A stretch of 64,000 bases of DNA from Sphingomonas suaedae (GCF_007833215.1 NZ_CP042239.1:3842001-3906000); one strand, 5' to 3'; shown: positions 1 to 8,921, counted from the stretch's first letter. The notes: generated by a model from the letters alone, not told the origin. Numbers and translations: made by a program.

Positions 1-2
1 AC

Positions 3-563
3 AAGCGCAAGTCGAAGATCATGGAATTGTCAGGCGGCATGAAGCGCCGCGTCCTGATCGCCAAGGCGCTGGCGCATGAACCCGAAATCCTGTTCCTCGA
101 CGAGCCGACTGCGGGCGTAGATGTCGAACTGCGGCGGGACATGTGGAAGCTGGTCCACCGGCTGCGTGAGCGCGGGACGACGATCATCCTGACGACCCAT
201 TATATCGAAGAGGCCGAGGAGATGGCCGACCGGGTGGGCGTCATCAACAAGGGCGAATTGCTGCTGGTCGAGGAAAAGGCCGCGTTGATGAAGAAGCTGG
301 GCAAGCGCGAAATGGATATCGCGCTGGTCGAGCCGATGACCGTGATTCCGGGCGAATTGGCGCGATGGCAGCTGAGCCTGGAGGATGAGGGGCACCGGTT
401 GCGCTACACCTTCGACGCGCAGGCGGAGCGGACGGGCATCCCGTCGCTGCTGCGCACGCTCGCCGATCTCAACATCGCGTTCAAGGATCTCGATACGTCC
501 AAGTCGAGCCTTGAGGACATTTTCGTCGACCTGGTGGCGGCCAAGCGGGAGGAAGCGGCGTGA
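3..563 (+). CDS. ABC transporter ATP-binding protein, 5' end outside window
   Basis: This is the C-terminal part of an ABC ATPase that would power the ABC-2 permease encoded directly downstream. The frame is open from the window edge, so the Walker A half is missing. The signature LSGGM lies near visible residue 8, followed by Walker B (ILFLDEP), the D-loop (AGVD) and the switch histidine in TTH. About 100 residues of C-terminal regulatory region follow. The stop overlaps the next start by four bases (GTGA), which implies translational coupling. The family exports drugs, lipids or polysaccharides; the substrate cannot be told from the sequence. Confidence 0.93.
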   Translation, partial: KRKSKIMELSGGMKRRVLIAKALAHEPEILFLDEPTAGVDVELRRDMWKLVHRLRERGTTIILTTHYIEEAEEMADRVGVINKGELLLVEEKAALMKKLGKREMDIALVEPMTVIPGELARWQLSLEDEGHRLRYTFDAQAERTGIPSLLRTLADLNIAFKDLDTSKSSLEDIFVDLVAAKREEAA

Positions 564-1330
564 AGGGATTCAACCATCACGGCGTCTGGGCGATCTATCG
601 CTTCGAAATGGCGCGCGCGCTGCGCACCTTGTGGCAGAGCCTGGTCACGCCGGTCATCACCACCGCGCTCTATTTCGTGGTGTTCGGCGGGGCGATCGGC
701 AGCCGGATGCAGGAGCTGGACGGCGTTTCTTACGGCAGCTTCATCGTGCCGGGGCTGATCATGATGAACCTCCTCCAGCTGTCGATTTCCAATGCCTCGA
801 TCGGCATCTATTTCCCCAAGTTCACGGGCACCGTCTATGAACTCCTCTCCGCCCCGGTATCGGCATGGGAGATGGTGCTGGGCTATGTCGGCGCGGCGGC
901 GACCAAGTCGATCGCGATCGGACTGCTGATCCTGGTCACCGCGATGCTGTTCGTCGATGTGCCGATCGCGCATCCATTCATGATGCTGACGATGCTGGTG
1001 CTGACCGCGGTGACGTTCAGCATGTTGGGCTTCATCATCGGCATCTGGGCCAAGGGGTTCGAGCAGCTCTCGTTCGTCCCCGCGCTGATCGTGACGCCGC
1101 TGACGTTCCTGGGCGGTGCGTTCTATACGATCAACATGCTCCCCGAACCGTGGCGCACGGTGAGTCTCGCCAACCCGGTCGTCTATCTGGTCAGCGGCTT
1201 CCGCTGGGCGTTTTTCGACAAGGGCGATGTCGCGATCGGGATCAGCCTGGGCTTCACCGCCGCGTTCCTGCTGGTCTGCCTCGGCGTGATCGGCTGGATC
1301 TTCAAGAGCGGTTGGCGTTTGAAGAACTAG
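560..1330 (+). CDS. ABC-2 type transporter permease
   Basis: This 256-residue inner-membrane protein has about six hydrophobic segments, a short cytoplasmic N-terminus and the ABC2_membrane layout (first segment around residues 28-48, later segments spread from about 60 to 250). It starts with GTG inside the stop of the ATPase gene and would form the membrane half of that exporter. Two-gene exporters of this form (DrrA/DrrB, NodI/NodJ and relatives) move drugs, lipids or carbohydrates outward. No substrate-specific motif is visible. The gene ends 14 bases before a large palindromic repeat that could act as a transcription barrier. Confidence 0.9.
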   Translation: MKGFNHHGVWAIYRFEMARALRTLWQSLVTPVITTALYFVVFGGAIGSRMQELDGVSYGSFIVPGLIMMNLLQLSISNASIGIYFPKFTGTVYELLSAPVSAWEMVLGYVGAAATKSIAIGLLILVTAMLFVDVPIAHPFMMLTMLVLTAVTFSMLGFIIGIWAKGFEQLSFVPALIVTPLTFLGGAFYTINMLPEPWRTVSLANPVVYLVSGFRWAFFDKGDVAIGISLGFTAAFLLVCLGVIGWIFKSGWRLKN

Positions 1331-1343
1331 CGCTTTGCTGAGG

Positions 1344-1461
1344 CGGCACCGGCCCACTCCCCACGGGTCCCCGCAAAGTAGTACTTTGCGGGGTTACCCG
1401 CACCCGGCCACCCATTCAGTATATTCTATGGGTGGCCGGGTGGGGGAGTGGGCCGGTGCGG
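1344..1461. repeat. Interrupted palindromic repeat (family A, copy 1)
   Basis: The outer arms (about 1344-1364 and 1443-1461) and inner arms (1403-1415 and 1428-1440) together match the 33-bp arms of the uninterrupted copy at 47178-47255. In this copy the left arm is split by a 36-base insert. The element sits between the ABC permease and the convergent CPBP protease gene, and its right arm encodes the protease C-terminus. Transcribed, it would form a long hairpin and could terminate both genes. Confidence 0.85.
1365..1400. repeat. 36-bp palindrome inserted in the repeat arm
   Basis: The insert is itself a palindrome: 12-bp arms (1369-1380 and 1382-1393, reading CCCCGCAAAGTA and its complement) around one base, with GGGT and ACCC outside. 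It is flanked on both sides by CAC (1362-1364 and 1401-1403), which could be a 3-bp target duplication. Comparison with the 47-kb copy shows that these bases are absent there. Whether it moved by a transposase supplied in trans is inference. Confidence 0.6.
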
Positions 1462-2187
1462 TCTGACGAACAACGGCCGGATCACGAGCGCGTTGAGGTT
1501 GAGGAGCGCGTGGACGGTCATGGCGAACCAGAGCTGGCCGGTGGCGAGATAGAGGATCGCCAGCAGCGCGCCGACCAGCGTCGACATCGCCATGCCGACC
1601 CAGCCCTGGTAGCGATGGGCATAGGCGAACAGCGCGATGGCGAGCGCCATGCCGACCTCCGCGCTGCCTGACACCCGCGCCGCGAATAGCGGAAGGGCGA
1701 GGCGGAAGAACAGTTCCTCGACGATCCCCGCGACGATGCCGAGCGCTGCGGTCCACCCTATTTCCCCTGGCGTGCGGGGGAGCAGCGCCGCGATCTTGCC
1801 CGCCATCAGCTGGCGCTTACCACGCCGTGCGCGCCACCAGGCGATCAGCAGGCCGGCCAGCGATCCGCCGCCGAACCCGGCCAGCACCGCAAGCTTGAGG
1901 TGGAGGATATCGCCCCCGAACCCGGCGAGCGTGCGCGCCGGTTCGATCAGCGGGTCGAACGCGACCGGCGGGCTCGCCAGCGCGCTCAATTGCCCTGCCA
2001 GCAGCAGTGCCGCCAGCGCGCTTGCCCCGAAGGCGAGCGGCGCGCGGCGCATCCAGCGGCGATAGCGGCCGATCCGGTCGTCGCGCCCGATGCCGCCGCC
2101 ATCGCCACGGACGTACCAGAGATAGGCGGCGGCAAGCGCGGCGAGCAGCAGCGCATCGAGCGGCGCGAACGGCAGGGCGCCCGTCAA
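1426..2187 (-). CDS. CPBP family intramembrane metalloprotease
   Basis: This 253-residue polytopic membrane protein carries the CPBP (Abi) motifs in order: EELFFR near residue 157, FAYAH near 188 and HALLNLN near 226. These glutamates and histidines bind the metal in Rce1-type prenyl-endoprotease relatives. About seven hydrophobic segments are present. The first in-frame start after the upstream stop is a TTG at 2187 without a clear ribosome site, so the N-terminus is uncertain. It follows glpX on the same strand by about 40 bases. Its last 11 residues (proline- and histidine-rich) are encoded by the palindromic repeat. The substrate is unknown. Confidence 0.82.
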   Translation of the reverse strand: MTGALPFAPLDALLLAALAAAYLWYVRGDGGGIGRDDRIGRYRRWMRRAPLAFGASALAALLLAGQLSALASPPVAFDPLIEPARTLAGFGGDILHLKLAVLAGFGGGSLAGLLIAWWRARRGKRQLMAGKIAALLPRTPGEIGWTAALGIVAGIVEELFFRLALPLFAARVSGSAEVGMALAIALFAYAHRYQGWVGMAMSTLVGALLAILYLATGQLWFAMTVHALLNLNALVIRPLFVRPHRPTPPPGHP

Positions 2188-2227
2188 TCCGCGCCCGTCA
2201 GATCAGCATGAGCCCCCGGAACAGCGC

Positions 2228-3199
2228 TCATCGATCGGTGCGATGTTCGCCCTTGACCCAGCGGACGGTGCCCGAACTGGCGCGCATCACGACGCTCTCG
2301 GTCGTCATCTTGCCCTTCATCCGCTTGACTCCCTGAAGCAGCGAGCCGTCGGTTACGCCGGTTGCGGCGAAGATGCAGTCACCCTTGGCGAGTTCGGACA
2401 GGTCGTACTGTCTGTCGAGATCGGTGATGCCCCATTTGCGGGCGCGGGCGCGCTCATCCTCATTGCGGAACAACAGGCGGCCCTTGAACTGGCCGCCGAC
2501 GCAGCGCAGCGCGGCGCAGGCGAGCACGCCCTCCGGCGCGCCGCCCTGGCCCATATAGACGTCGATCGTGGTGTCGGGGTCGGTGGTGGCGATCACCCCG
2601 GCGACGTCGCCATCGCCGATCAGCACGACGCCGCAGCCGAGCGAGCGCAGTTCGGCGATCAGCTTTTCGTGGCGCGGACGATCCAGCACGCAGGCGATGA
2701 TCTCATGCGGCTCGACGCCCTTCACCGCGGCGATCGCGCGGATATTCTCGGTCACCGAGCGGTCGAGGTCGATGGCGTCGGCGGGGTACCCCGGGCCGAC
2801 CGCGATTTTGTCCATATAGACGTCGGGGGCGTTGAGCAGATTGCCTTCCTCGGCGATCGCCAAAACGGCGAGGCTGTTGGGACCCGCCTTGGCGCAGATG
2901 GTGGTGCCTTCCAGGGGATCGAGCGCAATGTCGATCTTCGGCCCCTTGCCCGGCGCCGATCCGACCTTTTCGCCGATATAGAGCATCGGCGCCTCGTCGC
3001 GCTCGCCCTCGCCGATCACGACGGTGCCGTCCATATAGAGTTCGTTGAGCGCAGCGCGCATCGCCTCGACCGCGGCGGCATCGGCGGCCTTTTCGTCGCC
3101 GCGACCGACCAGCGTCGAAGCGGCGATCGCCGCGGCTTCGGTCACGCGGACCATTTCGAGGACAAGGACGCGGTCGAGAAGCTGGCTGGCGGGCTGCAT
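2228..3199 (-). CDS. glpX: Class II fructose-1,6-bisphosphatase
   Basis: GlpX removes the 1-phosphate from fructose 1,6-bisphosphate in gluconeogenesis. The 323-residue product has the metal/phosphate motifs GEGERDEAP, DPLEGTT and GQGGAPEG in family order. An open frame extends upstream to 3382, but the family begins about MQPASQLL; the ATG at 3199 has an AGGA about ten bases ahead, while an ATG at 3217 is an alternative. It is divergent from ppc, so an FBPase and an anaplerotic PEP carboxylase share one short intergenic region. Confidence 0.93.
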   Translation of the reverse strand: MQPASQLLDRVLVLEMVRVTEAAAIAASTLVGRGDEKAADAAAVEAMRAALNELYMDGTVVIGEGERDEAPMLYIGEKVGSAPGKGPKIDIALDPLEGTTICAKAGPNSLAVLAIAEEGNLLNAPDVYMDKIAVGPGYPADAIDLDRSVTENIRAIAAVKGVEPHEIIACVLDRPRHEKLIAELRSLGCGVVLIGDGDVAGVIATTDPDTTIDVYMGQGGAPEGVLACAALRCVGGQFKGRLLFRNEDERARARKWGITDLDRQYDLSELAKGDCIFAATGVTDGSLLQGVKRMKGKMTTESVVMRASSGTVRWVKGEHRTDR

Positions 3200-3369
3200 G
3201 GGCTGGGCGGTCCTCATTTTTGCTGTGTCACCGGGGCGATAGGTGGGCGCGCCGGGCTTGTCGATGCCCGCCAACGCTGTCAGTCCACGCAAATCGACAT
3301 GGGCGGCGGGATGGTAACAGACGATACCGACTCGTTGACGTGAACCATCCCGCAGTGCAGCACGCGCCC

Positions 3370-6045
3370 ATGGCCAGTTCACCCCCGATCACCAACAATC
3401 CCGATGTCCGTTTTCTGGGCCGCGTCCTTGGCGATGTGATCCGCGCCTATGGCGGCGAACCGCTGTTCCGGCGGATCGAATATATCCGATCGGCGTCGGT
3501 CGACCGGCACCGCGGCGTTGCCGGGGCGGACTCGATCGATCCGGGGCTGGACAGCCTCAGCCTCGACGAGACGCTCGATTTCGTGCGCAGCTTCATGCTG
3601 TTCTCGATGCTCGCCAATCTGGCGGAGGACCGGCAGGGGATCGCCGCAGAGCCCGGCGCGGATGTCGAACATGCCGTTGCGAAGCTGAAGGAACATGGCA
3701 TCGGCCGCGATCGGATCGCGGAGCTGCTCGAACATGCGCTGGTCGCCCCGGTGCTGACCGCGCATCCGACCGAGGTGCGGCGCAAGTCGATGCTCGATCA
3801 CCGCAACCGCATCGCCGAACTGATGCGGATGAAGGACGAGAAGATCGCCGAAACCCCGGACGGCGATCTGGTGGATGAGGCGATCGTGCGCCAGGTGGCG
3901 TTGCTGTGGCAGACGCGAGTGCTGCGCTTCGAGCGGCTCTATGTCGCGGACGAGGTCGAGAATGCGCTGTCCTATCTGCGCGACGTGTTCCTGCCGACCT
4001 TGCCCGCGCTCTATGCCCGCTGGGATCGCGCGCTGGGCAGTCGCGTCCCGCCCTTCCTGCGCCCCGGCAACTGGATCGGCGGCGATCGCGACGGCAATCC
4101 GTTCGTCACCGCAGAGTCGATGCGCCTTACGCTGGCGCGCTCGTCGGAAGCGGTGCTCGCCCATTATCTCGACGCGGTCCATGCGCTGGGCGCGGAAATC
4201 TCGATCTCGGCGCACCATGCGCGGATCGACGACGGGGTTCAGGCGCTGGCCGATGCGAGCGGAGACGCGGCGGCAAGCCGCAGCGACGAGCCTTATCGCC
4301 GGGCGATTTCGGGCATCTATGCGCGGCTCGCCGCGACCTATCGCGACCTGACCGGCAAGGCACCGCCACGGCCCGGCGCGCTCAAGGGCGAACGTTACGC
4401 CGACCCGGCGGCCTTCCGCGCCGACCTGTCCGCCATCGCCAAGGGGCTGGCTGCGCAGGGCGGAGAGACGCTGGCGTCGAGCGGCGCGCTGGGGCGGCTG
4501 ATCCGTTCGGTCGATATTTTCGGATTCCACCTCGCGACGCTCGACATGCGCCAGAATAGTGCGGTGCATGAGCGCGTCGTCGGGGAATTGCTGAAGGTCG
4601 CGGGGGTCGAGGGCGATTATGCGTCGCTGGACGAGGACGCGCGTGTCGCGCTGCTGCGTCGCGAACTGGCGAGCCCACGGCCGCTGACCAGCCGCTATGC
4701 CGACTATAGCGACGAGACCGCGTCCGAACTCGCCATCGTTCATGAAGCGGCACAGGCGCATCAGCGCTACGGCCGCGCGGCGATCAGCCAATATATCGTG
4801 TCGATGGCGCAGTCGGTTTCCGACCTGCTGGAGGTCAACATCCTCCTCAAGGAAGCGGGCCTTTACATCCCCGGCGAGACGCCGCAGGCGCATGTGATGG
4901 CGGTGCCGCTGTTCGAGACGATCAGCGATCTGGAGGCCGCGCCGGACATCATGCGCGCCTGGTTCGCGCTGCCCGAGATCGCCGCGATCTCGAAGGCGCG
5001 CGGGCATCAGGAAGTGATGATCGGCTATTCCGATTCGAACAAGGACGGCGGCTACCTCACCTCGACCTGGGGCCTGTCCAAGGGATCGACCGCGCTCAAG
5101 CCCGTGTTCGAGGAGGCCGGGATCGGGATGCAGCTGTTCCATGGCCGCGGCGGTGCGGTGGGGCGCGGGGGCGGCTCGTCCTTCGCGGCGATCCAGGCGC
5201 AGCCGCCGGGCACGGTGCAGGGCCGCATCCGCATCACCGAACAGGGCGAGGTGATCGCCGCCAAATATGGCACGCGGGAAAGCGCGCAGACCAATTTGGA
5301 GGCAATGGCGTCGGCGACGTTGCTCGCCAGCCTGGAGCCGCAGCGGCTGTCGGATGCTGACGCGGCGCGGTTCGAAGGGGCGATGGAGCAGCTTTCGACC
5401 ACGGCGTTCGCGGCCTATCGCGACCTCGTCTATGGCACCGAAGGGTTCACCACCTTTTTCCGCCAGATGACGCCGATCGCCGAGATCGCCGGCCTAAAGA
5501 TTGGCAGCCGTCCGGCGAGCCGCAAGAAGAGCGACGCGATCGAGGATCTGCGCGCGATTCCCTGGGTATTCAGCTGGGCCCAGGCGCGAGTCATGCTGCC
5601 GGGCTGGTATGGCGTGGGGCAGGCGCTTGCCGCGTTCAAGGATCGCGGATTGCTGCGCGAGATGGCGGCGGGCTGGCCGCTCTTCGCTTCGACGCTGGCG
5701 AATATGGAGATGGTGCTGGCGAAGTCCGATATGGGCATTGCCGGTCGCTATGCCGCGCTGGTCGAGGATCGCGCATTGGCGGACGGTATTTTCGGGCGCA
5801 TCGGTGACGGCTGGCGCATGACGCACGACCAGTTGCTGGAGGTGACGCGGCAGACGCGGCTGCTGGAGAAGCATCCGGCGCTCGAGACGTCGATCAAGCT
5901 GCGCCTGCCCTATATCGAGCCGCTCAACCTGCTTCAGGTCGAACTGCTCAAGCGGCATCGCGCGGGCGAGACCGATCCCAAGATCGAACAGGGCATATTG
6001 CTGTCGATCAACGCGATCGCGACGGCACTGCGGAATAGCGGCTAG
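3370..6045 (+). CDS. ppc: Phosphoenolpyruvate carboxylase
   Basis: PEPC carboxylates PEP to oxaloacetate and refills the TCA cycle. The 891-residue length is normal. Catalytic landmarks are visible: the LTAHPTE histidine near residue 136, GGDRDGNPF near 238, the glycine-rich loop FHGRGGAVGRGGG near 590 and the C-terminal RNSG, a variant of the usual xNTG that seals the allosteric site. The chosen ATG at 3370 removes about 50 residues of implausible N-terminal extension that overlaps the glpX leader. The gene is divergently arranged with glpX. Confidence 0.96.
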   Translation: MASSPPITNNPDVRFLGRVLGDVIRAYGGEPLFRRIEYIRSASVDRHRGVAGADSIDPGLDSLSLDETLDFVRSFMLFSMLANLAEDRQGIAAEPGADVEHAVAKLKEHGIGRDRIAELLEHALVAPVLTAHPTEVRRKSMLDHRNRIAELMRMKDEKIAETPDGDLVDEAIVRQVALLWQTRVLRFERLYVADEVENALSYLRDVFLPTLPALYARWDRALGSRVPPFLRPGNWIGGDRDGNPFVTAESMRLTLARSSEAVLAHYLDAVHALGAEISISAHHARIDDGVQALADASGDAAASRSDEPYRRAISGIYARLAATYRDLTGKAPPRPGALKGERYADPAAFRADLSAIAKGLAAQGGETLASSGALGRLIRSVDIFGFHLATLDMRQNSAVHERVVGELLKVAGVEGDYASLDEDARVALLRRELASPRPLTSRYADYSDETASELAIVHEAAQAHQRYGRAAISQYIVSMAQSVSDLLEVNILLKEAGLYIPGETPQAHVMAVPLFETISDLEAAPDIMRAWFALPEIAAISKARGHQEVMIGYSDSNKDGGYLTSTWGLSKGSTALKPVFEEAGIGMQLFHGRGGAVGRGGGSSFAAIQAQPPGTVQGRIRITEQGEVIAAKYGTRESAQTNLEAMASATLLASLEPQRLSDADAARFEGAMEQLSTTAFAAYRDLVYGTEGFTTFFRQMTPIAEIAGLKIGSRPASRKKSDAIEDLRAIPWVFSWAQARVMLPGWYGVGQALAAFKDRGLLREMAAGWPLFASTLANMEMVLAKSDMGIAGRYAALVEDRALADGIFGRIGDGWRMTHDQLLEVTRQTRLLEKHPALETSIKLRLPYIEPLNLLQVELLKRHRAGETDPKIEQGILLSINAIATALRNSG

Positions 6046-6214
6046 CCATTCCTCCCCTGAGCTTGTCTCAGGAGAGGGGGACCGCCCGCGCAGCGGGTGG
6101 TGGAGGGGTGGCCGCGCAGACGGCCGTGAACAGCTCGGCAAAATTCCGCCCTCTGCGGGGCGGCCCCTCCGTCAGCTTCGCTGCCCCCCCCCCTGCGGGG
6201 CAGGGGAGGATTTT
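6046..6214. repeat. Intergenic palindromic repeat cluster (family D)
   Basis: The gap between ppc and the convergent thioesterase gene contains several GC-rich inverted repeats, including CCTCCCCTGAGCTTGTCTCAGGAGAGG-type arms at about 6051-6079 and a second set at about 6145-6210. Such dispersed short palindromes are common between sphingomonad genes. A short relative with CCCCTGAG/CTCAGGGG arms is at 11993-12012. Confidence 0.6.
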
Positions 6215-6216
6215 TT
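6181..6216 (+). terminator. Possible terminator of ppc
   Basis: A CTGCCCC/GGGGCAG stem (6181-6187 and 6197-6203) is followed, after seven bases, by six T residues at 6211-6216. The gap between stem and T-run makes it an imperfect intrinsic terminator. Confidence 0.4.
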
Positions 6217-6610
6217 AGTCCCCCAGAAACGGCGCGGCGATTTCGGGTCGCACCCGGACCAGCCGTCCGCTGGCGCGGTCGAGCATCGCCCAGGTCGATA
6301 CTGCCTCCACCTTGACGCGGCCGTCGGCGTCGGTGAAGCGCATATGGCGATCGAAGCGCGCGCCCTTCGGTGGGTCGGGGACCCAGGTTTCCGCAGTCAC
6401 CGTCTCGCCCGCCTTCACATTGCCGCGATAGTCGATCTCGTGCCTAGTCACGACCCAGATATAGGCGTCCCGATGCGCGGGCGGCGCCACCGCGTTCCAA
6501 TGCGCGACCGCCACATCCTGAATCCACCGGACCCAGACGGCATTGTTGACGTGCCCCAGCTCGTCAATGTCGTCGGGCCGGGCGGTGATGTCTTGCGTGA
6601 AGCGCGCCAT
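6215..6610 (-). CDS. Acyl-CoA thioesterase, YbgC/FadM hot-dog family
   Basis: The 131-residue product fits the single hot-dog-fold 4-hydroxybenzoyl-CoA thioesterase family. The N-terminal stretch DDIDELGHVNNAVWVRW holds the conserved aspartate and HVNN motif that form the active site. It probably hydrolyses an acyl-CoA in the cytoplasm. An in-frame extension of 20 residues is possible, but the family begins at the chosen ATG. It lies downstream of an exbD-type gene on the same strand, 69 bases apart. In many proteobacteria a ybgC-type gene is next to tolQ-tolR, so this pairing may be a reduced Tol-like arrangement. Confidence 0.88.
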   Translation of the reverse strand: MARFTQDITARPDDIDELGHVNNAVWVRWIQDVAVAHWNAVAPPAHRDAYIWVVTRHEIDYRGNVKAGETVTAETWVPDPPKGARFDRHMRFTDADGRVKVEAVSTWAMLDRASGRLVRVRPEIAAPFLGD

Positions 6611-6679
6611 GGCAGACGAATAGGGGAGGATCGCGGGTCGCGAAAGTGGCGTCGACCCGCGCGCCCTCAATCCGTGCCG

Positions 6680-7093
6680 TCAGTCGAGAGTCATCGCCTC
6701 ATGGCCGACAAAGCCCAATTTGGTCACCCCGGCACGCTTCACCACTGCCAGCACATCGTCAAACCGTTCGTAGCGCGCGGCGGCGTCGGTCTTCATGTGC
6801 AGCGGTTCGTTCGCCGCGACGCCTGAAGCGAGCAGGGCGGGGAGCTGCGCGTCGGCGATCCGGGCGCCATCCCAGCTCAGCGTGCCATCGGCGGCGATAT
6901 CGAGCCGGTGGGTAATGCCGTCATCCGGCTTGCTCACGCCGGTCGGCAGATCGACGGGAATCTTGTGGCTGGCGATCGGGATGGTGACGATCAGCATGAT
7001 GAGCAGCACCAGCATCACGTCGATCAGCGGGGTGATGTTGAGCGCGCTGAGCGGTTCGAACTCATTGCGGCGATAGGTAGCGGCGCGGGCCAT
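6680..7093 (-). CDS. ExbD/TolR family biopolymer transporter
   Basis: This 137-residue protein has a short cytoplasmic N-terminus, one transmembrane helix (about residues 20-42, with the conserved aspartate in LIDVML that carries protons) and a periplasmic domain. ExbD/TolR works with an ExbB/TolQ proton channel to energise TonB or the Tol-Pal system. No exbB or tonB gene is adjacent. Of two consecutive ATG codons, the second at 7093 has AGGAG at the better spacing of six bases. Confidence 0.9.
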   Translation of the reverse strand: MARAATYRRNEFEPLSALNITPLIDVMLVLLIMLIVTIPIASHKIPVDLPTGVSKPDDGITHRLDIAADGTLSWDGARIADAQLPALLASGVAANEPLHMKTDAAARYERFDDVLAVVKRAGVTKLGFVGHEAMTLD

Positions 7094-7183
7094 CATAATC
7101 TCCTCTCAAAAAAAGAGATGGTGTATCATGACACAAATCCGACACCGCGCAAGCCGCTATCGTTGCATGTTCTGGTTCCGCGA

Positions 7184-7525
7184 TCAGGGACTCAGTGCCG
7201 TGGACGTGCTGTCGTCCAGGCCATCCTCGTCGATCGTACTGGAATCGAATTCGGTTTGGGCCGCATCCTCTTCGGCATCGACATCTTCATCGGGATCACC
7301 AATCTCTTCCTCGGTCGGTTCATCGGCGAGGCCAAGGACATCGTCCTCGTCATCCTCTTCGTCGATTTCCTGACCCAGATCGGGGTCGAGATCGGTCAGC
7401 AGGACGCCATTGCTCGGGCCGCCGCCGGTTGCCTCGAGTATTTCGGCACGCTGACTTTCGTCATAGCCGTCTTCGTCATATCCGTCGTCGCCGGTTCCTT
7501 GCCCCGGCACCTGATGACCACCCAT
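7184..7525 (-). CDS. Small, highly acidic protein of unknown function
   Basis: This 113-residue protein is dominated by Asp and Glu from about residue 15 onward, with runs such as EIDEEDDEDD and almost no lysine. It has no signal peptide or membrane segment. It is likely real because a good ribosome site (GGAGG, eight bases before the ATG at 7525) precedes it and it fills an otherwise empty gap between an MFS gene and exbD on one strand. A TTG two codons upstream is an alternative start. Acidic, disordered proteins often bind basic partners or cations; nothing here proves that. Confidence 0.6.
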   Translation of the reverse strand: MGGHQVPGQGTGDDGYDEDGYDESQRAEILEATGGGPSNGVLLTDLDPDLGQEIDEEDDEDDVLGLADEPTEEEIGDPDEDVDAEEDAAQTEFDSSTIDEDGLDDSTSTALSP

Positions 7526-7606
7526 GTTCAACGCCTCCGTCAGATTTTCCTGGAGGCGCGAACGGCGGGCGGGCGCGGCTGGTTCCGCGCGTTGCGACGA
7601 GCGCCT

Positions 7607-8848
7607 TCAGTTGCGGCGAAACAATTTGCCGCGTTCGGTCACGAAAACGATGCCGAGCGCCGCGAGGCCGAGCACGGTGAAGCCGATATAGAGCGGCACC
7701 GTCGTGCCGTCGAACGCCTGGCCGATCACCGCGCCGAACACCGCGGCGCCCAAGGTCGCGATAAAGCCTTGAAGGCTGGAGGCGCGCCCGGCGATCTCCC
7801 CCATATTCTCCATCGCCATTGCCGAGAAATTGGAATTGGCAAGGCCCATCGCCGCCATCATCGGTGCCTGCAACACGATGAAAACGACCAGATTCTCGCC
7901 CCCCAACAGGATCACCGCGAGATGGACCATGGCGAGGATCGTGGTGACCAGAATCGCGAGGTGCGACAGGAAGCGCATCCCGAACCGCATCACCAGCCGC
8001 GAATTGGCGAACGCGCTGACCGCCATCAGTCCGGCGACCGAGGCGAACACCACCGTCAGCAGTTCGGGTCGCTTGAATACGTCATAGACGATCTGCTGGA
8101 TCGAACCGATGAAGGCGAAGAAGCAGCCGGTGATCGCCGCGGTCGCGAAGGTATAGCCCACCGCCCAGCGATCGCGGAACATGATGCGATAGCCGCGCCA
8201 GATCTCGCGCAGGTCGAGCGGGTTGACCGACTTCGGGTCCAGCGTTTCGGGCATTCGGATCAGGAACCAGGTGAGCACCAGCGCCGCGACGATGCCGATT
8301 CCGCCGAAGATCAGCCGCCACGATCCGAAGATCATCACCATCAACTGGCCCCAGGCGGGTGCCAGGACCGGGACGACCATGAACGTCATGAACGCAAGGC
8401 TCATCACCCGTGCCATCGCCCGGCCCTGGAAGCAGTCGCGCACCAGCGCCACGGTCACCACGCGTCCGGCCGCGACCGCAGCGCCGCTCGCCGCGCGTGC
8501 GACCAGCAGCAGTTCGAAGCTCGACGAGAAGGCAGCGACGACGTTGGTGACGACATACAGCGCGAGGGCAATGCCGATCACCGGCTTCCGCCCGAACCGG
8601 TCGGCGAGCGGGCCGTGGAACAGCTGGCCGACGGCGAAGCCCAGCATGAAGGCGGTGATGATGTACTGGCGATGATTGGGCTCGCTGACTCCCAATTGCT
8701 CGCCGATCGCGGGCAAGGCGGGCAGCATCGAATCGATCCCGAGCGCGGTCAGCGCCATGATCGATGCGATCATCGCGACGAATTCGCCCATCGGAATGGG
8801 GGACCGGTCGATCGGTTCGGACTGGGAAATCTCTGTACGCGCGTCCAT
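7607..8848 (-). CDS. MFS transporter, Bcr/CflA drug-resistance type
   Basis: The 413-residue product has 12 predicted membrane helices. The motif GPLADRFGRKP, about residues 64-74, is the signature between helices 2 and 3 of the major facilitator family. The opening around ALGIDSMLPALPAIG is typical of the Bcr/CflA subgroup of proton-coupled drug exporters. The start at 8848 leaves a 20-residue cytoplasmic tail; a longer start at 8884 is possible. It is divergent from the following lipoprotein gene. The substrate is unknown. Confidence 0.88.
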   Translation of the reverse strand: MDARTEISQSEPIDRSPIPMGEFVAMIASIMALTALGIDSMLPALPAIGEQLGVSEPNHRQYIITAFMLGFAVGQLFHGPLADRFGRKPVIGIALALYVVTNVVAAFSSSFELLLVARAASGAAVAAGRVVTVALVRDCFQGRAMARVMSLAFMTFMVVPVLAPAWGQLMVMIFGSWRLIFGGIGIVAALVLTWFLIRMPETLDPKSVNPLDLREIWRGYRIMFRDRWAVGYTFATAAITGCFFAFIGSIQQIVYDVFKRPELLTVVFASVAGLMAVSAFANSRLVMRFGMRFLSHLAILVTTILAMVHLAVILLGGENLVVFIVLQAPMMAAMGLANSNFSAMAMENMGEIAGRASSLQGFIATLGAAVFGAVIGQAFDGTTVPLYIGFTVLGLAALGIVFVTERGKLFRRN

Positions 8849-8892
8849 TCGCGGTCCCATGCCGCATCGCAACCGATGCGTCACCCCGTGAA

Positions 8893-8921
8893 TTGACGTT
8901 CACGACAAACCCCGTTAGTGT
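8893..8921 (+). promoter_or_regulatory. Candidate sigma-70 promoter for the 8952 lipoprotein gene
   Basis: TTGACG (8893-8898) and TAGTGT (8916-8921) are separated by exactly 17 bases, and the start codon lies 30 bases beyond. The call rests on similarity to the housekeeping consensus only. Confidence 0.5.

Noticed and set aside
3379..5142. A 587-codon minus-strand open frame opposite ppc
   Set aside because: It is antisense to a highly conserved enzyme and has no family features.
6908..8896. A 662-codon plus-strand open frame opposite exbD and the MFS gene
   Set aside because: It covers three genes on the other strand that have clear products; the translation is His/Asp/Arg-rich noise.
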